From an uncultured Oceanospirillales bacterium (GTDB lineage: Bacteria; Pseudomonadota; Gammaproteobacteria; Xanthomonadales; SZUA-36), in the NCBI GenBank assembly GCA_913055655.1, contig CAJXKA010000002.1:1-64000 (forward strand): a DNA stretch of 64,000 nt. The letters are read 5' to 3'. The translations under genes and the position numbers were made by a program. Positions 37,230-45,456 of the stretch are shown here, in pieces. The notes below the pieces were generated by a model, which had not been told where the DNA came from, ran no database searches, and saw only the letters and a program-made list of their open reading frames with translations. Numbering within the stretch: the stretch's first letter is position 1; each line of letters starts with the position of its first letter.

Positions 37230-37260
37230 TGTTCTGCGCCCTCCTCCCCAGGGGTGCGGA

Positions 37261-37878
37261 TTATTGTTCCAGCTTCAACTCGCCGCTTTTCAGCCGCTCG
37301 GTGACGGCGTCGATGCCCAGGGACTCGACCTGCGGCATGACCTGGTTGCGGTAAGTCGTGACGTAGGAAATGCCCTCGACAATCACGTCGAACGCTTTCC
37401 ATTGCCCGTCATCCGTCTTGTGAAACACGTAGTCCACCGGGACGTGCTGGCCATCCGGTAATTGTACCCGTGTGCGGACACGGGTCATGCGTTCATTCGC
37501 ATCACCCCGCATCGGCATCACTTCCAACTGGTCACGCCGGCGAAACTCGGCCACGCCGGTGGCGTACCGGTCGATCAGCGAAGTGCTCATGGCATTGGCG
37601 AATGCCGTGACTTGCTCAGGCGTGGCGCCGCGGCCGGCGCGGCCGAGAATCAGCCGTGCCGAATACGTCGTGTCCATGATCGGCAGCAGCTCCTCGCGCA
37701 CCAGGCGGCGGGCGACTTCCGGGTTGCCGGACAACTCGTCGCGGTTGGCCTCGAGTTTTTCCATCAGCCGGTTCGCGCTTGCAGTCACGATATCGACCGG
37801 CCCTTCGGCGAGCAACGGAACAGGCAGGAGCGCGGCCAGCAGTGTCGCCAGCATCAGCGCCAGGGTTCGTGTGTTCAT
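37261..37878 (-). CDS. mlaC: Periplasmic phospholipid carrier MlaC
   Basis: MlaC shuttles phospholipids between MlaA at the outer membrane and the MlaFED complex. The 205-residue protein has a signal peptide (1-24, ending PLLAEG) and the Tol-tolerance family pattern (LMEKLEANRDELSGNPEVARRLVREELLPIMDTTYSARLILG). Its length matches the family. It overlaps mlaD by 4 bp. No mlaB-type STAS gene follows it; mlaA comes next. Confidence 0.93.
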   Translation of the reverse strand: MNTRTLALMLATLLAALLPVPLLAEGPVDIVTASANRLMEKLEANRDELSGNPEVARRLVREELLPIMDTTYSARLILGRAGRGATPEQVTAFANAMSTSLIDRYATGVAEFRRRDQLEVMPMRGDANERMTRVRTRVQLPDGQHVPVDYVFHKTDDGQWKAFDVIVEGISYVTTYRNQVMPQVESLGIDAVTERLKSGELKLEQ

Positions 37879-38348
37879 GGTTCTTCCTTGTCGCCGCCGG
37901 CGTTGAACAGGAACTTGCTGATCAGCTGTTCCAGGACGACGGCGGACTGTGTCAGTAGCAATTCATCACCATCAACCAGGGCGTCCGGTGAGCCGCCGGG
38001 CTCCAGGCCCACGTAACGGTCGCCCAGTACGCCGCTGGTCAGGATTGACGCGCTGGTGTCATTCGGCACGTCGTTGAATCGTTGGTCGATGCGCAGGCGC
38101 ACCACGGCCTCGAAAGTGACGGGGTCGACTTCGATCTCGTCTACCAGTCCGACCGGAACGCCCGCGATCTTCACCGGCGCGCGTTCGCGCAGGTCGCCGA
38201 CGTTCGTGAAACGAGCCGATACCGTGTAGGCCTCGCGGCCCACTTCACGGCCGTAGTCGGTGGCCTGCGTGGCGAGCCACAACAGGGCGCCCAGGCCGAG
38301 CAACAGGAAGACCCCCGCCGCCAGTTCCACCTTGTAGTTCGCGCGCAT
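37875..38348 (-). CDS. mlaD: MCE-domain protein MlaD
   Basis: MlaD forms a hexameric ring in the periplasm, anchored by one N-terminal helix, and binds the transported lipid. In the 157-residue protein the helix is at about 8-27 and the MCE domain at about 38-115, with VSARFTNVGDLRERAPVKIAGVPVG, the conserved MCE start. A hydrophobic C-terminal segment (VVLEQLISKFLF) may line the ring's pore. It overlaps mlaC by 4 bp. Confidence 0.94.
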   Translation of the reverse strand: MRANYKVELAAGVFLLLGLGALLWLATQATDYGREVGREAYTVSARFTNVGDLRERAPVKIAGVPVGLVDEIEVDPVTFEAVVRLRIDQRFNDVPNDTSASILTSGVLGDRYVGLEPGGSPDALVDGDELLLTQSAVVLEQLISKFLFNAGGDKEEP

Positions 38349-38363
38349 GTCCGTATTCCGTTA

Positions 38364-39116
38364 TCAGGTGAAAAATGAAGTCATGATGAAATCGATCACC
38401 AGCACCAGCACCGAACTTATCACGACGGTATTGGTGGTGGCAGTGGCCACTCCGGCACCGGTGGGTCGCGCGCTGAAGCCGTACCAGGCCGCGGTGCCGC
38501 TGACCAGGCCGCCAAAGGCGACGCTCTTCCAGATGCCGCCCATGAAGTCCTCGCCAAAGCGCACGCCGGTCTGCAACTTGCTCCAGAACACGCCGGCGTC
38601 CAGCCCCATGACCCCGATGGCAAACACCACCGCGCCCAGGATCGCCATGGCGCTGAACATGGCGGTGAGCAGCGGCACCGAGATCAGCCCGGCCAGGAAA
38701 CGCGGCAACGCCACCCGTTCGACGGGATCAATGGCCATGAGTTCCATGGCGTCGATCTGGCCCGTGGCCTTCATCAGCCCGATCTCGGCCGCGATGGCCG
38801 TGCCGGCGCGGCCGGCGAACAGCAAGGCGGTCAGCACCGGGCCCAGTTCGCGGAACAATGATTTGCCGACCAGCAGGCTGACCTGGTCGGCAGCGCCGAA
38901 CTGCGCCAGCGCGTTAATGGCCTGCAGCGCCAGCACCATGCCGACGAAGAAACCGCAGATCATGATGATGATCAGGGAACGGGCGCCGACCAGGTAGGCC
39001 TGCCGCAATGTCTCGCCGGCCTGCTTCATGCTCGGGCGAATGGCCGCCAGCATCTGCAGCGTGAACAGGCCCGCTCGCCCAGCCGTCGCAACCGGTTCCA
39101 GCCAGCGTGCGCTCAT
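38364..39116 (-). CDS. mlaE: MlaE lipid-transport permease
   Basis: MlaE is the integral inner-membrane permease of the Mla complex. The 250-residue protein has five to six hydrophobic segments and the family block RELGPVLTALLFAGRAGTAIAAEIGLMKATGQIDAMELMAIDPVERV, which contacts the ATPase. It overlaps mlaF by 4 bp. The gene order mlaF-E-D-C equals that of E. coli. Confidence 0.95.
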   Translation of the reverse strand: MSARWLEPVATAGRAGLFTLQMLAAIRPSMKQAGETLRQAYLVGARSLIIIMICGFFVGMVLALQAINALAQFGAADQVSLLVGKSLFRELGPVLTALLFAGRAGTAIAAEIGLMKATGQIDAMELMAIDPVERVALPRFLAGLISVPLLTAMFSAMAILGAVVFAIGVMGLDAGVFWSKLQTGVRFGEDFMGGIWKSVAFGGLVSGTAAWYGFSARPTGAGVATATTNTVVISSVLVLVIDFIMTSFFT

Positions 39117-39901
39117 GAGCCGGCGGCCCCGGCGTATCGAAACGGAATCGGGCCATCCATGCGGCCGTTCATGAACTGGTCCACGGCCGGGTCGTCACTG
39201 GCCGCGAGTTCCGCGGGCGGCCCTTCGCCGGCGATACGGCCCTCGGCCAGGATGTAGCAATAGTCGGCAAGTTTTTTCATCTGCACGACATCATGTGTCA
39301 CCACCACGCTGGTCAGGCCCAGGTCGTCGTTGGTGCGGCGGATCAGGGCGTTGATGGTCGACACCGCGATTGGGTCAAGGCCCGCCATGGGTTCGTCGAA
39401 CAGCACGATGGCCGGGTCCAGCACAACGGCGCGCGCCAGCGCTACGCGCCGGGCCATGCCGCCGGAAAGTTCATGGGGCATCAAATCGCCGGTACCGGCC
39501 AGGCCCACGGCGTCCAGGCGCGCCTCGACGATATCGGCGATCGCCGGTTCATCCAGGTCACGATGTTCACGCAGCGGCGTAGCGACATTTTCAAACACTG
39601 TCAGGTCGGTGAACAGCGCGCCGTTCTGCAGCAGGAAACCCAGGTTTTCGCGCATGCGATAGAGCGCCTTGCGGTTCATGGCCGAGACATCTTCGCCATT
39701 GACCAGCACGCGGCCGCTTTCCGGCCGCAGTTGGCCGGAGACCAGTCTCAGGATGGTCGTCTTGCCGACGCCGCTCGGACCCATCACGGCGGCGATCGCA
39801 CCGCGCGGGATGGTCATGCTGACGCCGTCCAGGATCAGGCGATCGCCGTGACGGAACACGACGTCTTCAAGACGGATGGCTGGTGTGTCGTTCAGGGGCA
39901 T
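39113..39901 (-). CDS. mlaF: MlaF ATP-binding protein
   Basis: MlaF drives lipid transport by ATP hydrolysis. The 262-residue protein has Walker A GPSGVGKTT (about 40-48), the signature LSGGMARRVALARA, and Walker B VLFDEPMAGLDP, with the H-loop in VVVTHDVVQM. It is the first gene of the minus-strand series that runs down to 27860. Its promoter should be within 39902-39980, just downstream of the terminator of the GGA-rich RNA candidate. Confidence 0.95.
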   Translation of the reverse strand: MPLNDTPAIRLEDVVFRHGDRLILDGVSMTIPRGAIAAVMGPSGVGKTTILRLVSGQLRPESGRVLVNGEDVSAMNRKALYRMRENLGFLLQNGALFTDLTVFENVATPLREHRDLDEPAIADIVEARLDAVGLAGTGDLMPHELSGGMARRVALARAVVLDPAIVLFDEPMAGLDPIAVSTINALIRRTNDDLGLTSVVVTHDVVQMKKLADYCYILAEGRIAGEGPPAELAASDDPAVDQFMNGRMDGPIPFRYAGAAGS

Positions 39902-39975
39902 GAGGCCGGGACCGCGGGGCGGTGGATGCGATAGGCGCTCATTGTATTACGGATGCGGTCGCGAAACAGCGGCCC

Positions 39976-40009
39976 AAAATAAAGCCGGGGAAGCTCGCGC
40001 TTCCCCGGC
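39976..40009 (-). terminator. Rho-independent terminator
   Basis: An 11-bp perfect stem (39984-39994 with 39999-40009, loop TCGC) is followed on the minus strand by TTTATTTT (39983-39976). It terminates minus-strand transcription before mlaF, and no protein-coding gene lies upstream on that strand, which implies a non-coding transcript. Confidence 0.85.
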
Positions 40010-40440
40010 CGTGAAGGTATTGGAACTCCGCTTAAGGTGAACTGCAGTTGCACCTGGGCCTTTCCAATTTCGCCGGGCTCCGCATCCGTTCTGCACTTCG
40101 GTTGCCTGGCGCGGGACTTCCTCCCGCCGTTCTTTATCGACGCATTTCGCGTCTATCTCGAGGGACCGCGAATCCCTGTCGAGCCACCCGCATGGTACGA
40201 CCGCTTTCAATGGCAGAACCCGGTCGGGGTGGCGCGCCCTGTACCACCGGGGCGCTGGCCGTTTTCTTTCACCCTTCCCAAGGTTCGGCGGGTCGGCCGT
40301 TCTCTGGGATCGCCTTCCGTCCTGTTCCGGTCCGGAGACCGGTTCCGTCCTTCCGGCGTCTCTGGCCTTGCGGCCAGCGGGTTTCAATCAACGGGAGTAC
40401 AAAACTACTCCTGTGACAGAAATGTGTCAAAGCCGGTTTT
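39976..40440 (-). ncRNA. Candidate GGA-rich structured RNA
   Basis: The stretch 39902-40654 has no convincing gene, but the minus strand from about 40440 to the terminator looks like an RNA gene. A promoter-like TTGACA (40430-40425) with TAGTTT 17 bases later, or an alternative just upstream, is followed by several short hairpins. These include CTGGCC-GCAA-GGCCAG and CCGGTC-TCCG-GACCGG, and one with GGA in its loop. There are 17 GGA triplets in about 435 bases, seven of them within about 45. That is a feature of CsrA-binding RNAs (CsrB/RsmZ type). I found no tmRNA or RNase P RNA motif order. The identity is inference. Confidence 0.5.
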
Positions 40441-40485
40441 GTCCACAATATCCACAAAATCTGAGTTGTCACATGATGTGCATAA
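40439..40485. promoter_or_regulatory. Cluster of three DnaA-box-like sites
   Basis: TTGTCCACA (40439-40447) and ATATCCACA (40448-40456) each differ by one base from the DnaA box TTATNCACA. TGTGCATAA (40477-40485) is a perfect box on the other strand. They lie in an AT-rich patch upstream of the GGA-rich RNA candidate and the nucleotidyltransferase gene. No dnaA, dnaN or gidA is nearby. Confidence 0.45.
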
Positions 40486-40654
40486 CGCAAGTTTTTGAAT
40501 TCATATTCGGGGCAACAAAAAGCCGTCGATTTTGATTGCGACAAACCGAATTCCAAACAGGGATCAATCCGGAATTGATGCATCGATCCATGTCAATCAG
40601 GCGCAAGCGCGTGTCACCTGCGGCCGTCGAAGCGGCATAATAGGGACCATCCGT

Positions 40655-41752
40655 ATGGCCGAAACAGATGACCCAATGACAAAGCCTGACGCGCCGGAAG
40701 CCCAAAAGGGGGCGGGCGAGGGGGCCATTCAGGACGAATTGAGCCCATCCAGCAGTGCAGCGTCCCCGCAGCCGAGGCCTATCGACGCCGTGGTGCTCGC
40801 GGGCACCCACCAGAATCCGAAAAGGCTGGTCGATGGCCGCAACAAGGCCTTCCTGGAGATCGACGGGCGGCCGCTGGTGCGGCACGTGGTCGATGCACTG
40901 GATGCCGCGGCCGGTATTGACCGGATCTACGTGGTCGGCCCCGAAACCGAGTTGGCTGCCGTGCTCGATGGCAGCCCGGGCGCGCGTTGCGTACCTCAGC
41001 AGGGCAAGATGCTGGACAATGCCTGGGCCGCGATCCGCGCGGCCGAGGCCGGCCACGAGGGGTTACCCGAAGCCGTGGTGCATGAACGCCCGATCCTGCT
41101 GGTGTCCTGCGACCTGCCGCTGGTCAGTGGTGAAGGCATCGACGACTTCATTGCACGGGCGGCGCGGCTCGAGACGGAGCCGGGTACGCCCCCGGCCATG
41201 GTCGTCGGCGTCTGCGACGAGGACGGGTTGTCGCCGTTTTATGGCGATGACGCGCACCCGGGCATTCACCGTCCACTGGTGCAGCTGGCCGAGGGTCGCA
41301 TGCGGCTGGCCAATATCTACGTGGTGCGCCCGCGCCACCTGGCCCATTCGGAGTTCCTGCAGACCAGTTTTTCCTATCGCAAGGCGAAAGACTGGCGCAA
41401 CGTGATGAAATTGGTGTTTTCGCTGTTCCGCCAGCACGGTGGCTGGCAGGCGGCCTGGTTGACCTGCCGGTTACAGCTGGCCGCCATGCTGGCCGGTGGT
41501 GAGGGGAAGACGTATCGACGCGTTCGGGCCGGCAACACCCTTGACCGGGTCGAGGCCGCGGTCAGCGCGGTGCTGGGCGGGCCGATCAGGGTTGCCGTCA
41601 CACCGTTTGGCGGCCTCAGCCTGGACGTTGACGACGAAGAGGATTTCCGGGTGCTGTCCGCGCGTTACGAAGAATGGATGGCCATTACACGAGCCACAGG
41701 GACAGCCCCGGCCAGAACGCAATCAGCACCACCGCCAGCAGCAGGAACATGA
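40655..41752 (+). CDS. NTP-transferase domain protein (MobA/GlmU-like)
   Basis: A 365-residue protein with a nucleotidyltransferase N-terminal domain. After a Ser/Pro-rich leader of about 40 residues comes VVLAGT-x5-KRLVDGRNKAFLEIDGRPLVRHVVDAL, the nucleotide-binding Gly loop and Lys of MobA/IspD-like enzymes, and LLVSCDLPLVS with the metal-binding Asp. The C-terminal half is unusual and may accept a specific substrate. The ATG at 40655 is chosen; 40676 is an alternative. It overlaps the convergent dctM by 68 bp. The product could be a sugar- or cofactor-related nucleotidyltransferase. Confidence 0.75.
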   Translation: MAETDDPMTKPDAPEAQKGAGEGAIQDELSPSSSAASPQPRPIDAVVLAGTHQNPKRLVDGRNKAFLEIDGRPLVRHVVDALDAAAGIDRIYVVGPETELAAVLDGSPGARCVPQQGKMLDNAWAAIRAAEAGHEGLPEAVVHERPILLVSCDLPLVSGEGIDDFIARAARLETEPGTPPAMVVGVCDEDGLSPFYGDDAHPGIHRPLVQLAEGRMRLANIYVVRPRHLAHSEFLQTSFSYRKAKDWRNVMKLVFSLFRQHGGWQAAWLTCRLQLAAMLAGGEGKTYRRVRAGNTLDRVEAAVSAVLGGPIRVAVTPFGGLSLDVDDEEDFRVLSARYEEWMAITRATGTAPARTQSAPPPAAGT

Positions 41753-42932
41753 AGAACGGGATCGTCGACAGGTAAATGTCGACGATGGGCCGGTCGAAAC
41801 GGTAGCCGGCGATGAACAGGTTCAGGCCCACGGGCGGGGTGATGTAGCCCAGCTGCATGGCGGCCAGGAACACGATGCCCAGGTGAATGGGGTCGACACC
41901 AAACTGGGTGGCAACGGGCAGCACCAGCGGCACCACCAGCACGATGGCCGAAAAGATATCCAGGATGGCGCCCAGCACCAGCAGGAACACCAGCAGCATC
42001 AGCATGAAGGCGAGCGGGCTGCTGACGAAACCGCTGACCCATTCCAGCAGCATCTGCGGCACGCCGGCGTCGATCATGAAGTTCGTCGAGGCGCGCGAAA
42101 CACCCAGGATGATCATGATGCCGCCGACCAGGATCATCGACTCGCGGATAATGCCGGGCAATTGCCGCCACTTCACCTCGCGCAGGATCACCAGGTCGAT
42201 GACCAGGACGTAAAGCGCAGTCACCGCGGCCGCTTCCGAAATCGCGAAGAAACCGCTGTAGATGCCGCCCAGCACGACCAGTGGCAACGGAATTTCCCAG
42301 GCGGCCTCGCGTGTCGCGGCACGGACTTCGCGCCATGAGAAATCGCCCAGCGGCACGCGGATGGCCCGGTTCTTCCACATGCTGTAGCCGGACAGCATCG
42401 CCAGCATCAGCACGCCGGGAATCACGCCGGCCAGGAACAGCGACTCGATCGAAACCTCGGCGATCACACCGTAAAGAATCAGCGGCAGCGAAGGCGCGAA
42501 CAGCAGGCCCAGGCTGCCGGCCGTCGTCACCAGCCCCAGGTTGAAGCGCTCGGGGTAGCCGGCCTGGCCCAGCGCCGGCACCAGCAAGGCGCCCAGGGCC
42601 ACGATGGTGACGCCGGAGGCACCGGTAAACGCGGTAAACAGCGCGCAGGCCACCAGCGCGACCACCGCGAGCCCCGCGGGCATCCAGCCCAGCAAGGCGG
42701 TGGTCAGCCGCACCAGTCGTCCGGGCGCGCCGGATTCGCTGAGCAGGTAGCCGGCGAACGTGAACAGGGGAATGGCCAGCAGCACCGGCGTCTCGGCAAT
42801 GCCGAAAAATTCGATGGCGACCACCTGCAGGTCGATCTCTGCGCCGTGGAAGTTCCACAGCGCGTTGGCGCCGATGATTGCGAACAGTGGGGCGCCCAGC
42901 AGCACCAGCACCAGCATCAGCAGCCAGAACAT
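41685..42932 (-). CDS. TRAP transporter large permease (DctM)
   Basis: A 415-residue inner-membrane protein with about 12 helices, the large subunit of a TRAP transporter that uses the Na+ gradient. Recognisable blocks are FTAFTGASGVTIVALGALLVPAL, ASTNFMIDAGVPQ and QLGYITPPVGLNLF. The ATG at 42932 follows the dctQ stop by two bases. Its stop lies inside the 3' end of the convergent nucleotidyltransferase gene. The substrate is unknown. Confidence 0.93.
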   Translation of the reverse strand: MFWLLMLVLVLLGAPLFAIIGANALWNFHGAEIDLQVVAIEFFGIAETPVLLAIPLFTFAGYLLSESGAPGRLVRLTTALLGWMPAGLAVVALVACALFTAFTGASGVTIVALGALLVPALGQAGYPERFNLGLVTTAGSLGLLFAPSLPLILYGVIAEVSIESLFLAGVIPGVLMLAMLSGYSMWKNRAIRVPLGDFSWREVRAATREAAWEIPLPLVVLGGIYSGFFAISEAAAVTALYVLVIDLVILREVKWRQLPGIIRESMILVGGIMIILGVSRASTNFMIDAGVPQMLLEWVSGFVSSPLAFMLMLLVFLLVLGAILDIFSAIVLVVPLVLPVATQFGVDPIHLGIVFLAAMQLGYITPPVGLNLFIAGYRFDRPIVDIYLSTIPFFMFLLLAVVLIAFWPGLSLWLV

Positions 42933-42934
42933 GG

Positions 42935-43432
42935 TCAGCGCCCCAGGGCGCGGTTGACCGCGTGCAGCGCGTGGCGCCAGGCCATCAGCGCGAAGCCGAT
43001 GGGCAGCGGCGCCTGCAACGGCCAGGCCGGGACGCCGCCCAGCAGCGTGTCTTCGAACTCGCGCGAGGTCATGACGAAGTTGAAGCTGTACCAGGCCAGC
43101 AGGCCGCAGATGATGGCGGTGAAGGCCTGGGTGACCGCGCGGGCGGCGTCCAGCGCGCGCCCCTCCAGCATACGGTCGAGCAGGGAAATGGCGATATGCC
43201 GGTCCGCCCGGCTGGCGGCCAGGGCGCCGGCCAGCGTCAGCCACAGCACCATCAGCCGCAACAGTTCATCGCCCAGCACCAGCGTGGTGCCCAGCATATT
43301 GCGCGCGAAAATCTGCCAGCAGGCGAGCGCAATCATGGCCAGCAAGAGCCCCGACAGCAGGGCGTTCTCCGCCCAGGTGCCGGCGCGCGCCAGCCGGCTG
43401 GCGGGGCGTTCAGGTTTCTGGATCTCGCTCAC
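42935..43432 (-). CDS. TRAP transporter small permease (DctQ)
   Basis: A 165-residue protein with four hydrophobic segments, typical of the DctQ subunit. The motif WLTLAGALAASRADRHIAISLL (about 68-89) matches the family pattern with conserved charged residues after the second helix. It starts 4 bp inside the dctP gene end and precedes dctM, the usual order of the TRAP operon. Confidence 0.88.
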   Translation of the reverse strand: MSEIQKPERPASRLARAGTWAENALLSGLLLAMIALACWQIFARNMLGTTLVLGDELLRLMVLWLTLAGALAASRADRHIAISLLDRMLEGRALDAARAVTQAFTAIICGLLAWYSFNFVMTSREFEDTLLGGVPAWPLQAPLPIGFALMAWRHALHAVNRALGR

Positions 43433-44484
43433 TCGACGCCGTCGCAGTCATCACCCGCGGGCTCGCCGCGGATACCGGCCAGGTGGCATTCGATGGCCTG
43501 CAGCAGCGACAGGTCGAACACGTCTTTCTGGCCCGCCTCGTGGTTCGACGTTTCGATCAGGTCGCGCCACTTGTCCTTCTCCGCTTCGGTCACCTCGACG
43601 CGTGTCAGCCCGCCATTGGTCAGTGCCTTGAACGCGTCCTCGTTGTCTTTTTCGCCACTCGCATCGAAGCCCGCGTAAACGCCGCTCATAACTTCGTGCA
43701 CCACGGCCTGGTCCTCGGCGGAGATCCTGTCGAAGTAGCGCTTTTCGAGAATGATGCCCGCGTAGACGAAGGCCACCGGAAAATCGGTGATATAGCGCAT
43801 GGCGGTGTGCCATTGCATGACGATCATGCCCACCGGCGGGCCCATCACCGTGTCGACCAGGTCCGTCTGCAGGCCGGTCAGCACGTCGGTCAGCGGCAGG
43901 GTCACCGGCGCGATGCCCAACACATCCGCCGCGGCGCGTGCGACGCGGTCACCCTCGGGTATCCAGATTTTCAGGCCGTCCATGTCATCGCGGCTGGCGA
44001 TGGGCGAGTTGGACGCCATGTACGCGAAGCCACCGCCCGCGAAGCCGAACGTCACGTAACCCGCATCCTCCAGGCGCTGGTACAGGATCGGGTCAAATTT
44101 TTCCCGCACCTGGTGCACTTCGTCGTAGCCGCGGAACAACAGCGGCAGGCCGTAGATTTCCATGTCGGGGTGAAAGTCGCGCATGGCGCCGGAGGTGAAC
44201 GCGCCGCCGTGCAGCTGGCCCACCCGCATCTTGCGACGGACCTGGGCGTCGTTACCCTGGACGCCGCCGCCGTAGAACTTGAAGGACACGCGGCCATCCG
44301 TGCGTTGCTCGATGTCCTCTGCGCCCGCGCGCATCGCGGTCATCCAGTCGGAGCCCTCGGGCACAACCGTGGCGATCTTGAAGGTCATGTCCGCCGTGGC
44401 GGTCAATGGCAGCAGGGCGGCGCAGGCCGTGATCACGGCCAGGGCTTTGAAAAAGGGTCGAAACATATCGGATTTTCCCGTCAT
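43429..44484 (-). CDS. TRAP transporter substrate-binding protein (DctP)
   Basis: A 351-residue periplasmic binding protein with a signal peptide ending TATAD. The family pattern includes TFKIATVVPEGSDWMTAMRAGAEDIEQRTDGRVSFKFYGGG, the block LKIWIPEGDRVARAAADVLGIAPVTLPLTDVLTGLQTDLVD, and the Arg region that usually binds a carboxylate. The start at 44484 gives a six-residue extension; 44466 gives a compact signal peptide and is equally likely. Substrates of this subgroup are mostly organic acids; here it is unknown. Confidence 0.92.
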   Translation of the reverse strand: MTGKSDMFRPFFKALAVITACAALLPLTATADMTFKIATVVPEGSDWMTAMRAGAEDIEQRTDGRVSFKFYGGGVQGNDAQVRRKMRVGQLHGGAFTSGAMRDFHPDMEIYGLPLLFRGYDEVHQVREKFDPILYQRLEDAGYVTFGFAGGGFAYMASNSPIASRDDMDGLKIWIPEGDRVARAAADVLGIAPVTLPLTDVLTGLQTDLVDTVMGPPVGMIVMQWHTAMRYITDFPVAFVYAGIILEKRYFDRISAEDQAVVHEVMSGVYAGFDASGEKDNEDAFKALTNGGLTRVEVTEAEKDKWRDLIETSNHEAGQKDVFDLSLLQAIECHLAGIRGEPAGDDCDGVE

Positions 44485-44510
44485 GGTCGGTGTTTCAATT
44501 GTTCGTGGCT

Positions 44511-45359
44511 TCAGAAATAGTCATCGGCGGAGGCCAACAGTTCCATGGCTTCGCGCTGGGCGATGACATTCAGCAGGGTCAGGCCGTCGGCATGGGGGTC
44601 GGCTTCCACCACCTCCTGGAGCAGCCGGTCGTGCAACTCACGTTCATAGAGCGTGCGGGCGTAGTAACGGGCGTAATCCACCCGGGCGCCCAGGTCACGG
44701 CCTTCGGAAAGTTCGATGGCGCGCTCAAAATGGGCCCGGCCCTCGTCGAATCGCCCGCCCAGCGCCGGCGGGCGAATCGTGGCCAGCACGCCCAGGTAAC
44801 GTTCGACCTCGGCCTCGCGGTAGCCCGGGTCCAGTTCGCGAACGCGCGCCAGCGCCGTTTCGGCCTTCGGCAATTCCGCCACCGCGCCCATGTCGCCGGA
44901 CCGCGACTGGATCCAGGCCAGTTTCGCAATCGCGTAGCTGTACAACGTGGCCACGTCATCGCGTTTCAGCGGGGCCAGCTTCGGTTCGAAATCACGAAAA
45001 CCGGTCGAAGCGATTCCACAGGCGCCATTCTCGGCGGCGCACAGTGCGCGCTGGCCGTAATCCAGGCTCCGCGCGGTCAGTCGTTGCGCGCGTTCAGGGT
45101 CTTCGACGAACAGCACGCCATAGGCCGCGTAAAGGTCGCTGGCGGCAGCCAGCATGGCCGGGTCGTGGGGCGAGCCCTCGACAAAACTGTCCAGCATCAG
45201 CAGGAATGCCGGCGCGCCGTCGCGCACGGTTTCCGGGTCGTCCTGGTTGAGAATTGCGGACGACAGGTTACCGGCCATGCCGCTGGTCGCTGACGACATC
45301 AGCGACCCGCAGCCGGCCAGCGCCAGTGCGCACAGGATGATGATTCCGAGTCTTGTCAC
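44511..45359 (-). CDS. TRAP-associated TatT-family TPR lipoprotein
   Basis: A 282-residue lipoprotein with a GTG start at 45359, AAGGA upstream, and a lipobox (ALALAGCGSL, Cys17). The rest is helical with a TPR-like pattern, and the DDPETVRDGAPAFLLMLDSFVEGSPHD block is characteristic of the TRAP-associated TatT family first studied in Treponema. It is the first gene of the TRAP operon, 26 bp upstream of dctP. It may deliver hydrophobic ligands to the binding protein, as proposed for other TatT-P pairs. Confidence 0.88.
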   Translation of the reverse strand: MTRLGIIILCALALAGCGSLMSSATSGMAGNLSSAILNQDDPETVRDGAPAFLLMLDSFVEGSPHDPAMLAAASDLYAAYGVLFVEDPERAQRLTARSLDYGQRALCAAENGACGIASTGFRDFEPKLAPLKRDDVATLYSYAIAKLAWIQSRSGDMGAVAELPKAETALARVRELDPGYREAEVERYLGVLATIRPPALGGRFDEGRAHFERAIELSEGRDLGARVDYARYYARTLYERELHDRLLQEVVEADPHADGLTLLNVIAQREAMELLASADDYF

Positions 45360-45456
45360 GGTCCTTGTTCCGATTGGTGGATTTGCGGGTGTGCCCCTCT
45401 CACCCGCGCGAATTATAGCCTGTACAATGCCGGCTTTCTGAACTCCGGACGGCGCA

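Noticed and set aside
37230-37260. A short mlaB gene
   Set aside because: The gap between mlaC and mlaA is 31 bases and cannot hold a STAS-domain protein; no STAS-like sequence was noticed elsewhere in the series.
39976-40440. RNase P RNA or tmRNA identity
   Set aside because: Fragments resembling RNase P (GGAGGAAGTCC and AAGGGTGAAAG) occur, but in the wrong order and without the other conserved regions; there is no tRNA-like end or tag frame for tmRNA.
40439-40485. Chromosomal replication origin
   Set aside because: Only three DnaA-like boxes and none of the usual neighbours (dnaA, dnaN, gidA, rpmH, parAB) are present.
39947-40498. Open frames of about 100-150 codons on both strands
   Set aside because: None has a ribosome binding site or recognisable domain, and they overlap each other in a region with a strong terminator and RNA-like features.
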